DNA of 15,743 nt from CAZJWR01 sp964549765 (GTDB lineage Bacteria > Zixibacteria > MSB-5A5 > GN15 > JAAZOE01). The notes beneath the pieces were generated by a model. It had not been told where the DNA came from. It did no database searches and was given only the letters and a program-made list of their open reading frames with translations. Location of the stretch: the NCBI GenBank assembly GCA_964549765.1, contig CAZJWR010000074.1:1-15743 (forward strand), in the 5' to 3' direction. Each line of letters opens with the position of its first letter. Position 1 is the stretch's first letter. Positions 5,276 to 12,656 of this stretch are shown here, one piece after another. Position numbers and translations under genes: made by a program.

Positions 5276-7333
5276 TTGGAGAGCAGAGTAGCGCCGGGGG
5301 CGGTGGAAGAACCGGAAGACAAAAAACGGATGTACCTGGCGGCAACCGCCGCCGCGATACTGTGGCTTATTCATTATCTGCCATTTCTATTCCCGTATGC
5401 CCGGTTGTGGGGGATCAATCATTTATTGTTTCTCCCTACTGTATGGGCGTATGGCTATTTCGTGGGAGGATGCCTGATTCTTCTCATTTTCATTCCCGCC
5501 GCCCGAAATACCGTTTCGAAGCTGTATAGATCGGTTGCCGAATCTCTCTTTGAACGCCGGCCACGCATCGTACTGATATTATTTGCGGTGGGGGCGGCAG
5601 CGATCTTCTGGATATTCCGGTCACCGATTAAGCTACTGGGTGACAGTCAGGCGGTGATCGCCAACATCGGGAATGAAATTCCCGTGATTGTGAAATGGTC
5701 GGAGAAGGCATCGGTTTACATCGTATATGCGGTTTCCAAACTATTGCCCTCTACCGGCGCTGAGCTTGGACGGGATGCATATGAAATCGTGTCGGTGGTA
5801 TCGGGTTCACTGACGTTGCTATTCGCAGGTGGTATCGCTTGCGAACTCGCGGAAACTTCGGTCCGCCGTCTTTTCATTTTTGCGCTCATATTATTCGCAG
5901 GATGGATAGTGCTCTTTTTCGGGTATACTGAGAATTACCCCCTCTTCTGGATATTCATGACAGGATATATCTATTATGGCATTAAGTATATCAAGGGCCG
6001 AAGCAACCTTCTATGGCCGACCGTTTTTCTCCTGGCGGCAATCCCGATCCACACGCAGGCCTTGTTTTTTTCCGTTTCCTATCTGATTCTCCTCTTCTCA
6101 CGGGGACGCGCTCGTCGATTCTATGCTCGCCGAAAAAAAATAGTGTGGGCGGCTGCGGCGTTTCTGGCGGTCGCAGGAATGGCGGTTTTCGCAGTCGCAT
6201 ATCGAGATTCGCTTCAGTTCTCGCTTATGATAATCCCCTTACTCAGGGGTCGTCCCATGACGCCGGGCTATTGGCTATTATCTCCGGCTCATCTTTTGGA
6301 TATCGTCAATGAATTTCTGTTGGTCGCACCGCTGTTGCCGGTCTTGGCGATTCTCGGATGGAAATCTCCGAGATCGATTATTGCAGATAAGAGCGGCCTT
6401 TTCCTCGGCGTACTTGGTTTAGGGGGATTGGTTTTTATATTTACCATCGATCCCAAGCTGGGTATGGCACGTGATTGGGACCTGTTCGCCTTCGCCGGCC
6501 TGCCGCCTCTCTTGCTTTTTGCCCGAAATGTCGCGCAGACAAAGGATGGACATTCCGGAATATACGCGGCCGTTGTTCTAGCTGCGGGGCTAATGGTACT
6601 TCCCTGGGTCGCCACCAATCTGCGTTTTCAACCGGCGGTTGATGACTTTAAATTCATGCTCAATCTCGATCTTCCTCGTTGCCGATCCGCCATTATTGTT
6701 CTGCGCCAGATGTATCTCGTTGGGGGCGACTCCACTACGGCTGACAGCTTGGACCGGGTCATAAATCGGGAATTCCCGTCGATACATCTTTGCCGAAATG
6801 CAGAAGAATTGATTCGGCAGGGCCGCTTTGACGAGGCTAAAATACTGATAGATTCGCTGGAGACTCGTGATCCCACCATGGTCGAGTTTCTGACCATGCG
6901 CGGCCACTGGAACCTGAACCGACACGATTATTACGCCGCCCTCAAAGACCACGAACAGGCGGCGAAGCTCCAGGATTGCAACCCTCTGGCGGAAGCGAAT
7001 GTGGCCGGCGTATATTTCGCGCTGCATAGATATGAGCCAATGATCGAGGCTCTGCGGCGCGGACAGCGGTACGATCCTAATTCGAAAGAAATACTCGTCG
7101 GTCTTGCGGCCGGATTTAATGCAATGAAAGACTATGATTCCGCGACGGCGTATGCGAGAAAGCTAATGGAACTGTATCCCGACGAACCCGATGCGTATTA
7201 CATTTTTGGCATGACTGCTCTCATTACCGGTAGGGCCGAGACCGCCCGATCCCATCTGGGGCGGTACCTGGAATTGGCGCCTGAAGGCCCATACGCGAAA
7301 AGCGCAAAGGAAGCATTGCGGAAATTGAAATGA
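5276..7333 (+). CDS. polytopic membrane protein with C-terminal TPR domain, paralog 1
   Basis: The 685-residue product has about ten to twelve hydrophobic segments between residues 20 and 450, then a soluble TPR region from about 500 to the end (EELIRQGRFDEAKILIDSL and several further 34-residue units). Conserved polar motifs shared with its neighbour lie in the membrane half: LLGD (D123), KWSE (140-143), GYTENYP (216-222), IHTQ (258-261) and RDWDLF (399-404). An invariant acidic residue in the first large loop plus many membrane spans recalls GT-C lipid-linked glycosyltransferases, with the TPR as a partner-docking module. That assignment is inference. Translation starts at TTG 5276, with GGAGG nine bases upstream; no ATG fits the ribosome-binding site. 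The gene is more AT-rich (sample lines 43-52% GC) than the adjacent paralog. It is probably cotranscribed with 7374-9449. Confidence 0.85.
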   Translation: MESRVAPGAVEEPEDKKRMYLAATAAAILWLIHYLPFLFPYARLWGINHLLFLPTVWAYGYFVGGCLILLIFIPAARNTVSKLYRSVAESLFERRPRIVLILFAVGAAAIFWIFRSPIKLLGDSQAVIANIGNEIPVIVKWSEKASVYIVYAVSKLLPSTGAELGRDAYEIVSVVSGSLTLLFAGGIACELAETSVRRLFIFALILFAGWIVLFFGYTENYPLFWIFMTGYIYYGIKYIKGRSNLLWPTVFLLAAIPIHTQALFFSVSYLILLFSRGRARRFYARRKKIVWAAAAFLAVAGMAVFAVAYRDSLQFSLMIIPLLRGRPMTPGYWLLSPAHLLDIVNEFLLVAPLLPVLAILGWKSPRSIIADKSGLFLGVLGLGGLVFIFTIDPKLGMARDWDLFAFAGLPPLLLFARNVAQTKDGHSGIYAAVVLAAGLMVLPWVATNLRFQPAVDDFKFMLNLDLPRCRSAIIVLRQMYLVGGDSTTADSLDRVINREFPSIHLCRNAEELIRQGRFDEAKILIDSLETRDPTMVEFLTMRGHWNLNRHDYYAALKDHEQAAKLQDCNPLAEANVAGVYFALHRYEPMIEALRRGQRYDPNSKEILVGLAAGFNAMKDYDSATAYARKLMELYPDEPDAYYIFGMTALITGRAETARSHLGRYLELAPEGPYAKSAKEALRKLK

Positions 7334-7373
7334 TCATGGTGTTACGAGATAGCGGGCAGAAAGAAATCGCAAA

Positions 7374-9449
7374 ATGACCGATGCCGAATTCCACAGGACG
7401 GATGCCGGTGATGCGTCTCCCGGTATAAAGCTTGCCGTGTTGGGCGCCGCTGTTGCGCTTTGGCTTTTGCGTTTTATTCCGCTCCTCATTCCTCACGCCC
7501 GCCTGTGGGGAATAAATCATTTGTTTTTTCTGCCGCCGATATATACGATCATCTATGCCGTCGCCGGGGGGCTTTGTCTGCTCGCATTTATCCCGCAGAT
7601 TTCCCGAAGGATGCAGTCGTGGTTTGAATCATGGGGCGATTCTCTCTTTGGCCGATCTATGTATCTGCGCTGGGCGATCGTCGGCGTTATTCTCCTGCCG
7701 ATACTCTGGTTTTTCCGCATGCCGACCAATCTCCTGGGCGACGGGTACACCGTCATTAATAATATCGCCGGTGATATGCCGGTGATTTTCAAATGGTCCG
7801 AAACCGGCGCGGTCAGGGCGATTTACGCGGTGGCGCGAATCTTGCCGGTTGAGGGTTTGTCGCGAGGGGAATATGCCTTCGCGCTGGTATCGGTCTTATC
7901 GGGGGCGGTTACGCTTTTCTTCTTCTGCGGCATTGCGTTCGAGTTAACCGAAGACGCCCTGACGCGTCTATTCTTCCTCTGCCTTCTGGTTTTTTCGGGA
8001 TGGAGCCTGCTGTTTTTCGGATACGCCGAGAATTACCCTATCCTGTGGCCGTTCACAACCGGCTATGTCTATTTCGCCGTCCGTTATCTCAATGGTAGGG
8101 GACCGCTGATCGTTCCGATTATCTTTCTGGCGGCTGCCCTGATACTCCATCTGCAAACTATTTTCTTCCTATCGTCGGTTATTGTTATTCTCTTCGGGCG
8201 GGGGAAAGGCCGGCGAATTTATAATCGTCATACGGCTGTGATATGGGGTGTCTTTGCAGGGATCGTCGTCGTCGCGGTGGCAGCGTACCTCTGGGAGTAT
8301 CATCAATCCTTGCCGTTTCGAATTCATTTCCTGCCGCTGTTTATCGGCCGGACGGCCACGCCGGACGCGGCCATGTTTTCGCCGGCCCATCTGCTGGATA
8401 TGGCCAATGAACTGCTTCTGATCGCGCCGCTTTTGCCGGTGCTGATTATTCTCGGCTGGAAGGGCCGTCGTTCGCTGGTGAATAACCCGGTTGGCGTCTT
8501 CCTGCTGCTATTTTCGGGCGGCGGTCTGCTTTTGCTCCTCATGCTCGATCCCCGCCTCGGGATGGGACGCGATTGGGACCTCTTTGCATTGTCCGGCTTC
8601 GGCCTGACGCTGGCGGCGATGTGGTCCATCGCCGGAGCCGAAAGTATCGGGAAGCGGCTTTATCCGGCGTTGGCGGTGTTGGCCGCGGTGCTGGTGTTCC
8701 CGTTTTTCGCGACCAATCTGACTGCAAAGTCTTCGATAGACTATATGAAATGGTTGCTCAATCTCGATCCGGCCCAGAGTAAATCGGGGATGGTCATGCT
8801 GCGCGACTTCTATGCCGACCGGGGCAATACGGCCGCGGCCGATTCGGTCAACCTCGAAATCGGGAGACGTCATCCCTCGGCGAATTTGGGTATCGCGGCG
8901 ATCAATCTGCTTGCGGCCGGGCAATATGATCAGGCGATGGCTCTGGCCGATTCGATGTTTGTGCTCGATCCGACCTCGAAGGAAAGTTTCAACATTCGCG
9001 GCAACGTCTACTTGAAAATGGGACGATATAAACAGGCGCTGAAGGACCTCTATACCTCGCTCGAACTGGGGCCGTATGACTATCGCACGATGGTGCGGGT
9101 GGCGGAAGTGTATTACCGGCAGAACCGGATCGATTCCGCCATGAAATACCTCCGTCGGGCGCAGAAGTACGGTCCCCGTGCGCCGACTGTTATCGAATCG
9201 ATGGCGGTCGCATTCCTGGCGCAACGGCAATATGATTCGGCGTTCGTATACGGTAAGCGATTGGTGCAGATCGATTCCATGTCGGCGACAGGATATTTCA
9301 TTACCGGGGCATATTATTACATGCATGGAGATTCGGCGCAGGCGCGCACCAATCTGACGCATTGTGTCCGAATATCGCGGCCCGGCCCCAACCGCGACCA
9401 GGCCATCGGCATGTTGCGCAAACTGGATAGCCTGTCGGGGAAAAAGTAG
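7374..9449 (+). CDS. polytopic membrane protein with C-terminal TPR domain, paralog 2
   Basis: This 691-residue product is a tandem paralog of the preceding gene, 40 bp downstream. D123 of LLGDG and R399 of RDWDLF fall at identical residue numbers in both proteins, so the first 400 residues align with no net gap. A hand count over residues 41-140 gives 44 identities. Other shared motifs are LWGINHL, KWSE, FGYAENYP and ILHLQTIFF. The C-terminal third has at least five TPR-like units (AINLLAAGQYDQAMALADSM, MGRYKQALKDLYTSLELGP, NRIDSAMKYLRRAQKYGP). The ATG at 7374 has only weak purine-rich sequence upstream, which fits translation following on from the first gene. GC is clearly higher than in paralog 1 (sample lines 58-62%). 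A GT-C-like glycosyltransferase is the leading guess; membrane-anchored scaffold is the alternative. Confidence 0.85.
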   Translation: MTDAEFHRTDAGDASPGIKLAVLGAAVALWLLRFIPLLIPHARLWGINHLFFLPPIYTIIYAVAGGLCLLAFIPQISRRMQSWFESWGDSLFGRSMYLRWAIVGVILLPILWFFRMPTNLLGDGYTVINNIAGDMPVIFKWSETGAVRAIYAVARILPVEGLSRGEYAFALVSVLSGAVTLFFFCGIAFELTEDALTRLFFLCLLVFSGWSLLFFGYAENYPILWPFTTGYVYFAVRYLNGRGPLIVPIIFLAAALILHLQTIFFLSSVIVILFGRGKGRRIYNRHTAVIWGVFAGIVVVAVAAYLWEYHQSLPFRIHFLPLFIGRTATPDAAMFSPAHLLDMANELLLIAPLLPVLIILGWKGRRSLVNNPVGVFLLLFSGGGLLLLLMLDPRLGMGRDWDLFALSGFGLTLAAMWSIAGAESIGKRLYPALAVLAAVLVFPFFATNLTAKSSIDYMKWLLNLDPAQSKSGMVMLRDFYADRGNTAAADSVNLEIGRRHPSANLGIAAINLLAAGQYDQAMALADSMFVLDPTSKESFNIRGNVYLKMGRYKQALKDLYTSLELGPYDYRTMVRVAEVYYRQNRIDSAMKYLRRAQKYGPRAPTVIESMAVAFLAQRQYDSAFVYGKRLVQIDSMSATGYFITGAYYYMHGDSAQARTNLTHCVRISRPGPNRDQAIGMLRKLDSLSGKK

Positions 9450-9460
9450 TCGGGAAGATG

Positions 9461-9503
9461 CCGCAGGGTCACACCCCCGACGGGCGGGGGCAGGACCCTG
9501 CGG
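9461..9503. repeat. 43-bp interspersed palindrome, copy 1
   Basis: Perfect 10-bp arms CCGCAGGGTC/GACCCTGCGG enclose ACA, a 17-base inner hairpin (CCCCCG/CGGGGG around ACGGG), and CAG. AAC follows. It lies 12 bp after the stop of paralog 2, in a 150-bp convergent spacer. It could help end transcription, but there is no T-run. The same layout occurs at 11271-11313. Confidence 0.8.
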
Positions 9504-9599
9504 AACGAGTTGATATTATATCGCAAGATATGCGGGATTAAAACTCTGCGGAACACATCATTCCGAATATTGCAATGCCGCAACCGATGATCAGGCCGC

Positions 9600-11024
9600 C
9601 TATTTCAAATTCAATCCCAGGATTTTGATTTCGGTAATGTCCTCGATGCCGTACTTGATTCCCTCGCGGCCCATGCCCGATTTTTTCGTCCCGCCGTAGG
9701 GCATGTGATCGGCGCGATACGTAGGGATGTCGTTGATCATTACCCCGCCGCATTCGACATATTTGAAGGCATAGAAAATATCCTTCACCCGCTGCGTAAA
9801 CACGCCCGCCTGTAGGCCATACTCGGTATTATTGATCTCGGCGATCATCTTCTTGAAATCTTTGTATTTAAATATGACCGCCACCGGAGCGAACACTTCC
9901 TGCGAACAGACTTTCATCGATGCTTTGGCGTCGCCGATCAGAGTCGGTGTTATCATCCGTCCCTTGCGCAGGCCGCCCGCCAGCAGCTTGGCGCCGCCGT
10001 CGACGGCCTGTCGTATCCATTGCTCGGTGCGGTCGGCCGCCGCCGTATCGACCATCGGCCCCAGGTCGGTATCGTCCTTCAGAGGATTGCCCATACGAAC
10101 CTGTTTGATGGCCGCCTGGAATTTGCGGACGACCTGATCATAGATTTTTTCATGTACGTAGATGCGCTGGACGGAAATGCAGCTCTGGCCGGCCTGCCCG
10201 AACGATCCGGCGACCAATCGCCCGACGGCGAAATCGATATCGGCGTCGTCGGCGACAGCCACGCCGGCATTGCCGCCGAGTTCCAGCACGGTTTTTTTGT
10301 CGCCGGAATTCGCTTTGATCCACCATCCGACCTCGGCCGACCCGGTAAAGGTGATCAATTTGATCCGTTCGTCGTTGATCAGCGGCGCGGCATCTGCCGA
10401 CGATCCTGGCAAAACCGACAGCGCCCCCTTGGGCAGTTCGGTCTTATCGATGACTTCCGCCAAAAGAAGCGACGAGATGGGCGTTTTGGAAGCCGGTTTG
10501 ATGACGATGGGGCATCCCGAGGCGATGGCCGGGCCGACCTTATGCGCCACAAGGTTCAGCGGGAAGTTGAACGGCGTTATTCCCGCCACGACGCCGACAG
10601 GGAACCGCCGCACGAGGCCGATGCGTTCCTCGGAGCCGGGCAGCCAGTCGAGATCGATCATCTCTCCACCGACGCGTTTGGCTTCCTCGGCAGCAATGTT
10701 GAAGCAATTGATCGCGCGGTCGACTTCGATGCGCGCATCGCGGATAGCCTTGCCCATTTCCAACGTGATCATGCGGGCGAATTTTTCCTTGTTCTTGCGG
10801 ATTTCGTCGGATATATGGCGGCATATTCTCTCCCGAACGTAGCAGGGGAGAGCGCGGGTTTCCTCGAAGGCGATGTGCGCGGCGGCGATGGCGGCGGTGT
10901 ATTCCTCCGGGCCCGCGGCCGACACCGTGCCGACCAGTTGATCGTCGTAGGGTGATTCAACTCGGATTTTCTTTTTGGACGTCACCCATTTTCCGCCGAG
11001 ATACATTTTATAATTCCTGGCCAT
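9600..11024 (-). CDS. NAD(P)-dependent aldehyde dehydrogenase
   Basis: This 474-residue enzyme of the aldehyde dehydrogenase superfamily oxidises an aldehyde to its acid with NAD(P), and is cytoplasmic. The complete catalytic set is visible: N153 in GITPFNFPLN, K176 in IKPASKTP, the FTGSAEVG nucleotide loop, E248 in LELGGN and the nucleophile C282 in GQAGQSCIS. The C-terminal half carries QEVFAPV and PYGGTKKSGMGREG. The length is normal for the family. The GQSCISVQR form of the active-site segment resembles the lactaldehyde- and glyceraldehyde-type branches, but the substrate cannot be fixed by eye. ATG at 11024 is preceded by GGAGGG at ideal spacing; the open frame extending to 11072 lies upstream of that site. 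The divergent acyl-CoA dehydrogenase suggests, weakly, a role in acyl or aldehyde catabolism. A TTGACA on the minus strand (11067-11072) lacks a convincing -10 box. Confidence 0.92.
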   Translation of the reverse strand: MARNYKMYLGGKWVTSKKKIRVESPYDDQLVGTVSAAGPEEYTAAIAAAHIAFEETRALPCYVRERICRHISDEIRKNKEKFARMITLEMGKAIRDARIEVDRAINCFNIAAEEAKRVGGEMIDLDWLPGSEERIGLVRRFPVGVVAGITPFNFPLNLVAHKVGPAIASGCPIVIKPASKTPISSLLLAEVIDKTELPKGALSVLPGSSADAAPLINDERIKLITFTGSAEVGWWIKANSGDKKTVLELGGNAGVAVADDADIDFAVGRLVAGSFGQAGQSCISVQRIYVHEKIYDQVVRKFQAAIKQVRMGNPLKDDTDLGPMVDTAAADRTEQWIRQAVDGGAKLLAGGLRKGRMITPTLIGDAKASMKVCSQEVFAPVAVIFKYKDFKKMIAEINNTEYGLQAGVFTQRVKDIFYAFKYVECGGVMINDIPTYRADHMPYGGTKKSGMGREGIKYGIEDITEIKILGLNLK

Positions 11025-11270
11025 ATTCCCTCCATTGATTTCCTGAAATGTCATGATCGCACAATTTGTCAAATATACGAAGAATAAGGCGAGGGGGGTA
11101 GTGCGAAGTCGTCGTAGTTGAAGTCAGATTCCCGTAGTCAGGCGTTGCGCGTTATGCCGAGCAAGTTTGCATCATCGCAGAATATGATCCGAATTCGACA
11201 ATTGCTTGTTGACTTTGGCGGATGAATCCGTTAGTTACGTATCCTTTAACGAGAATCGGGAGGATGATCC

Positions 11271-11313
11271 CTGTCGGGTCACAATCCCGCTTCGCGGAAT
11301 CAAGACCCGACAG
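11271..11313. repeat. 43-bp interspersed palindrome, copy 2
   Basis: Perfect 10-bp arms CTGTCGGGTC/GACCCGACAG enclose ACA, a 17-base inner hairpin (ATCCCGC/GCGGAAT around TTC, one mismatch), and CAA. AAC follows. It has the same 10-3-17-3-10 plan as 9461-9503, and all three arm differences are compensated. The assembly gap begins three bases after it. Confidence 0.8.
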
Positions 11314-11316
11314 AAC

Positions 11317-11416
11317 NNNNNNNNNNNNNNNNNNNNNNNNNNNNNNNNNNNNNNNNNNNNNNNNNNNNNNNNNNNNNNNNNNNNNNNNNNNNNNNNNNNN
11401 NNNNNNNNNNNNNNNN
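11317..11416. other. assembly gap of exactly 100 Ns
   Basis: The round number marks a scaffold join of unknown true length. The left flank ends CAGAAC and the right flank begins AGAACC, so AGAAC is shared. The break coincides with the palindromic repeat, which probably caused it. Confidence 0.95.
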
Positions 11417-11440
11417 AGAACCGTGAACGGAGCTTGAGAT

Positions 11441-12646
11441 ATGATTTCATTCGAATTCACCGAGAGCCAGATCGAAGTCCTACGCATGGCCCGCGAGCTG
11501 GCCGAAAGAAAAATCCTCCCTGATATCCAGAAGTACGACCGCGAACACAAATACAATCCCCAACTTATGAAGGATATGGCCGAGGCGGACCTTCTGGGTT
11601 TCTGTCTGCCGGAACAATACGGCGGGCTGGGCATGGATTATATATCATTGGGGCTGGCCTGTGAGGAACTCGAATACGCCGATACCTCGGCGCGCGTGAT
11701 CCTATCGGTGCATATCGGGCTGTATTCGCTGCCGGTCTGCACGTGGGCCAACGAGGAACAGAAGGAGAAATATCTCAATCCGTGTACCGTCGGCGACAAA
11801 ATCGGCACCTTCGGTCTTACCGAACCGGCGGCGGGATCGGATGCGGTCGGTATCCGGACGACGGCCGTCAAGAAAGGCGACGTCTATCTGTTGAACGGCG
11901 AAAAGATGTGGATTTCGCTGGCCAACGTCGCCGATTATTTCCTGATTTTTGCGTGGACCGATCAGGATAAGAAGAAGGCTCGCGACCATAGCGGGTTGTC
12001 GGCGTTTCTCGTAGAGCGCGAATTCGGCGGCGTTTCCACCGGCGACATTTATGGTAAACTCGGCGTCCGTGCCGGCAGCACCGGATATATTTCCATGACC
12101 GATACGCCGGTTCCGGCCAAAAATCTTGTCGGCAACGAAGGCGAGGGATTCAAAATCGCCATGTTCTGCCTCGATCAAGGGCGCTACACCGTTGCCGCCG
12201 GATCGACCGGCCTTATCCGCGCCTGCCGCGACGCCTGCGTGAAGTATGCACGCGATCGCACGACGTTTCAGCATCCGATAGCCGAACATCAGCTGGTCAA
12301 AGAGATGATCGCCAATATGGAGGCGTCGTACGAATACTCGCGTCTGCTGTGGATGAAAGCCGGGTGGAAAAAGAATTCCGGCGAACCGAGCACGCGGGAA
12401 ACGTCGTTAGCTAAATGGATCTCCTGCCGCGAAGCCGAAAAAGCCGCCGCCGACGCCGTCCAGGTACACGGGGCGTACGGATTTTCCGACGAATATCCGG
12501 TCGAGCGATATTTTCGCAACGCCAAGGGATCGTCGATTTACGAGGGCACGCGCGAAATTCACACGCTTCTTCAGGCCGATTATGCGCTGGGCTTCCGGGA
12601 GGATAAGCCGTTGCGGGTACATCTGCCGGTGGTTGATCAGGGGTAA
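11441..12646 (+). CDS. acyl-CoA dehydrogenase
   Basis: This 401-residue flavoenzyme would oxidise an acyl-CoA to the 2,3-enoyl-CoA and pass electrons to an electron-transfer flavoprotein. The family domains are all present. The N-terminal helical domain (1-115) contains LLGFCLPEQYGGLGMD. The middle beta domain carries FGLTEPAAGSD (FAD/substrate motif, about residues 126-136) and NGEKMWISLANVAD. The C-terminal helical domain contains RTTFQHPIAEHQ and QVHGAYGFSDEYPVERYFRNAK. The catalytic base is E368 in IYEGTREIH, the position used by short- and medium-chain and glutaryl-type enzymes. ATG at 11441 has GGAG eight bases upstream, just right of the assembly gap. The gene ends 10 bp before the convergent transporter gene. 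The exact acyl substrate is not determinable; no ETF or thiolase gene is in the window. Confidence 0.93.
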   Translation: MISFEFTESQIEVLRMARELAERKILPDIQKYDREHKYNPQLMKDMAEADLLGFCLPEQYGGLGMDYISLGLACEELEYADTSARVILSVHIGLYSLPVCTWANEEQKEKYLNPCTVGDKIGTFGLTEPAAGSDAVGIRTTAVKKGDVYLLNGEKMWISLANVADYFLIFAWTDQDKKKARDHSGLSAFLVEREFGGVSTGDIYGKLGVRAGSTGYISMTDTPVPAKNLVGNEGEGFKIAMFCLDQGRYTVAAGSTGLIRACRDACVKYARDRTTFQHPIAEHQLVKEMIANMEASYEYSRLLWMKAGWKKNSGEPSTRETSLAKWISCREAEKAAADAVQVHGAYGFSDEYPVERYFRNAKGSSIYEGTREIHTLLQADYALGFREDKPLRVHLPVVDQG

Positions 12647-12656
12647 TTAACCGGAT

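Larger units (their letters stand above)
11025..11440. other. divergent spacer, no gene seen
   Basis: This 416-bp spacer separates the divergent aldehyde and acyl-CoA dehydrogenases and includes the 100-N gap. Apart from the palindrome at 11271-11313 and the ribosome-binding site of the plus-strand gene, I see only weak promoter-like sequence. Any promoter for the acyl-CoA dehydrogenase is probably in or left of the gap. Confidence 0.6.

Noticed and set aside
8508..9362. Minus-strand open frame of 284 codons opposite the second TPR protein
   Set aside because: It is an Arg/His/Ile-rich shadow of a clear TPR and membrane protein. Its paralog does not keep an equivalent frame open over the same region.
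9538..9614. Short hydrophobic reading (GGLIIGCGIAIFGMM) just past the aldehyde dehydrogenase stop on the minus strand
   Set aside because: It resembles a one-span peptide, but there is no ATG, GTG or TTG start in frame with a ribosome-binding site. It would need an ATT start inside the dehydrogenase gene.
10020..10955. Long plus-strand open frame opposite the aldehyde dehydrogenase
   Set aside because: It is fully antisense to a gene with all catalytic motifs, is rich in Asp, Arg and Gly as expected for a shadow frame in GC-rich DNA, and has no recognisable domain.
11206..11634. Open frames spanning the N gap
   Set aside because: They are open only because Ns cannot encode stops; none has a supported protein on both sides.
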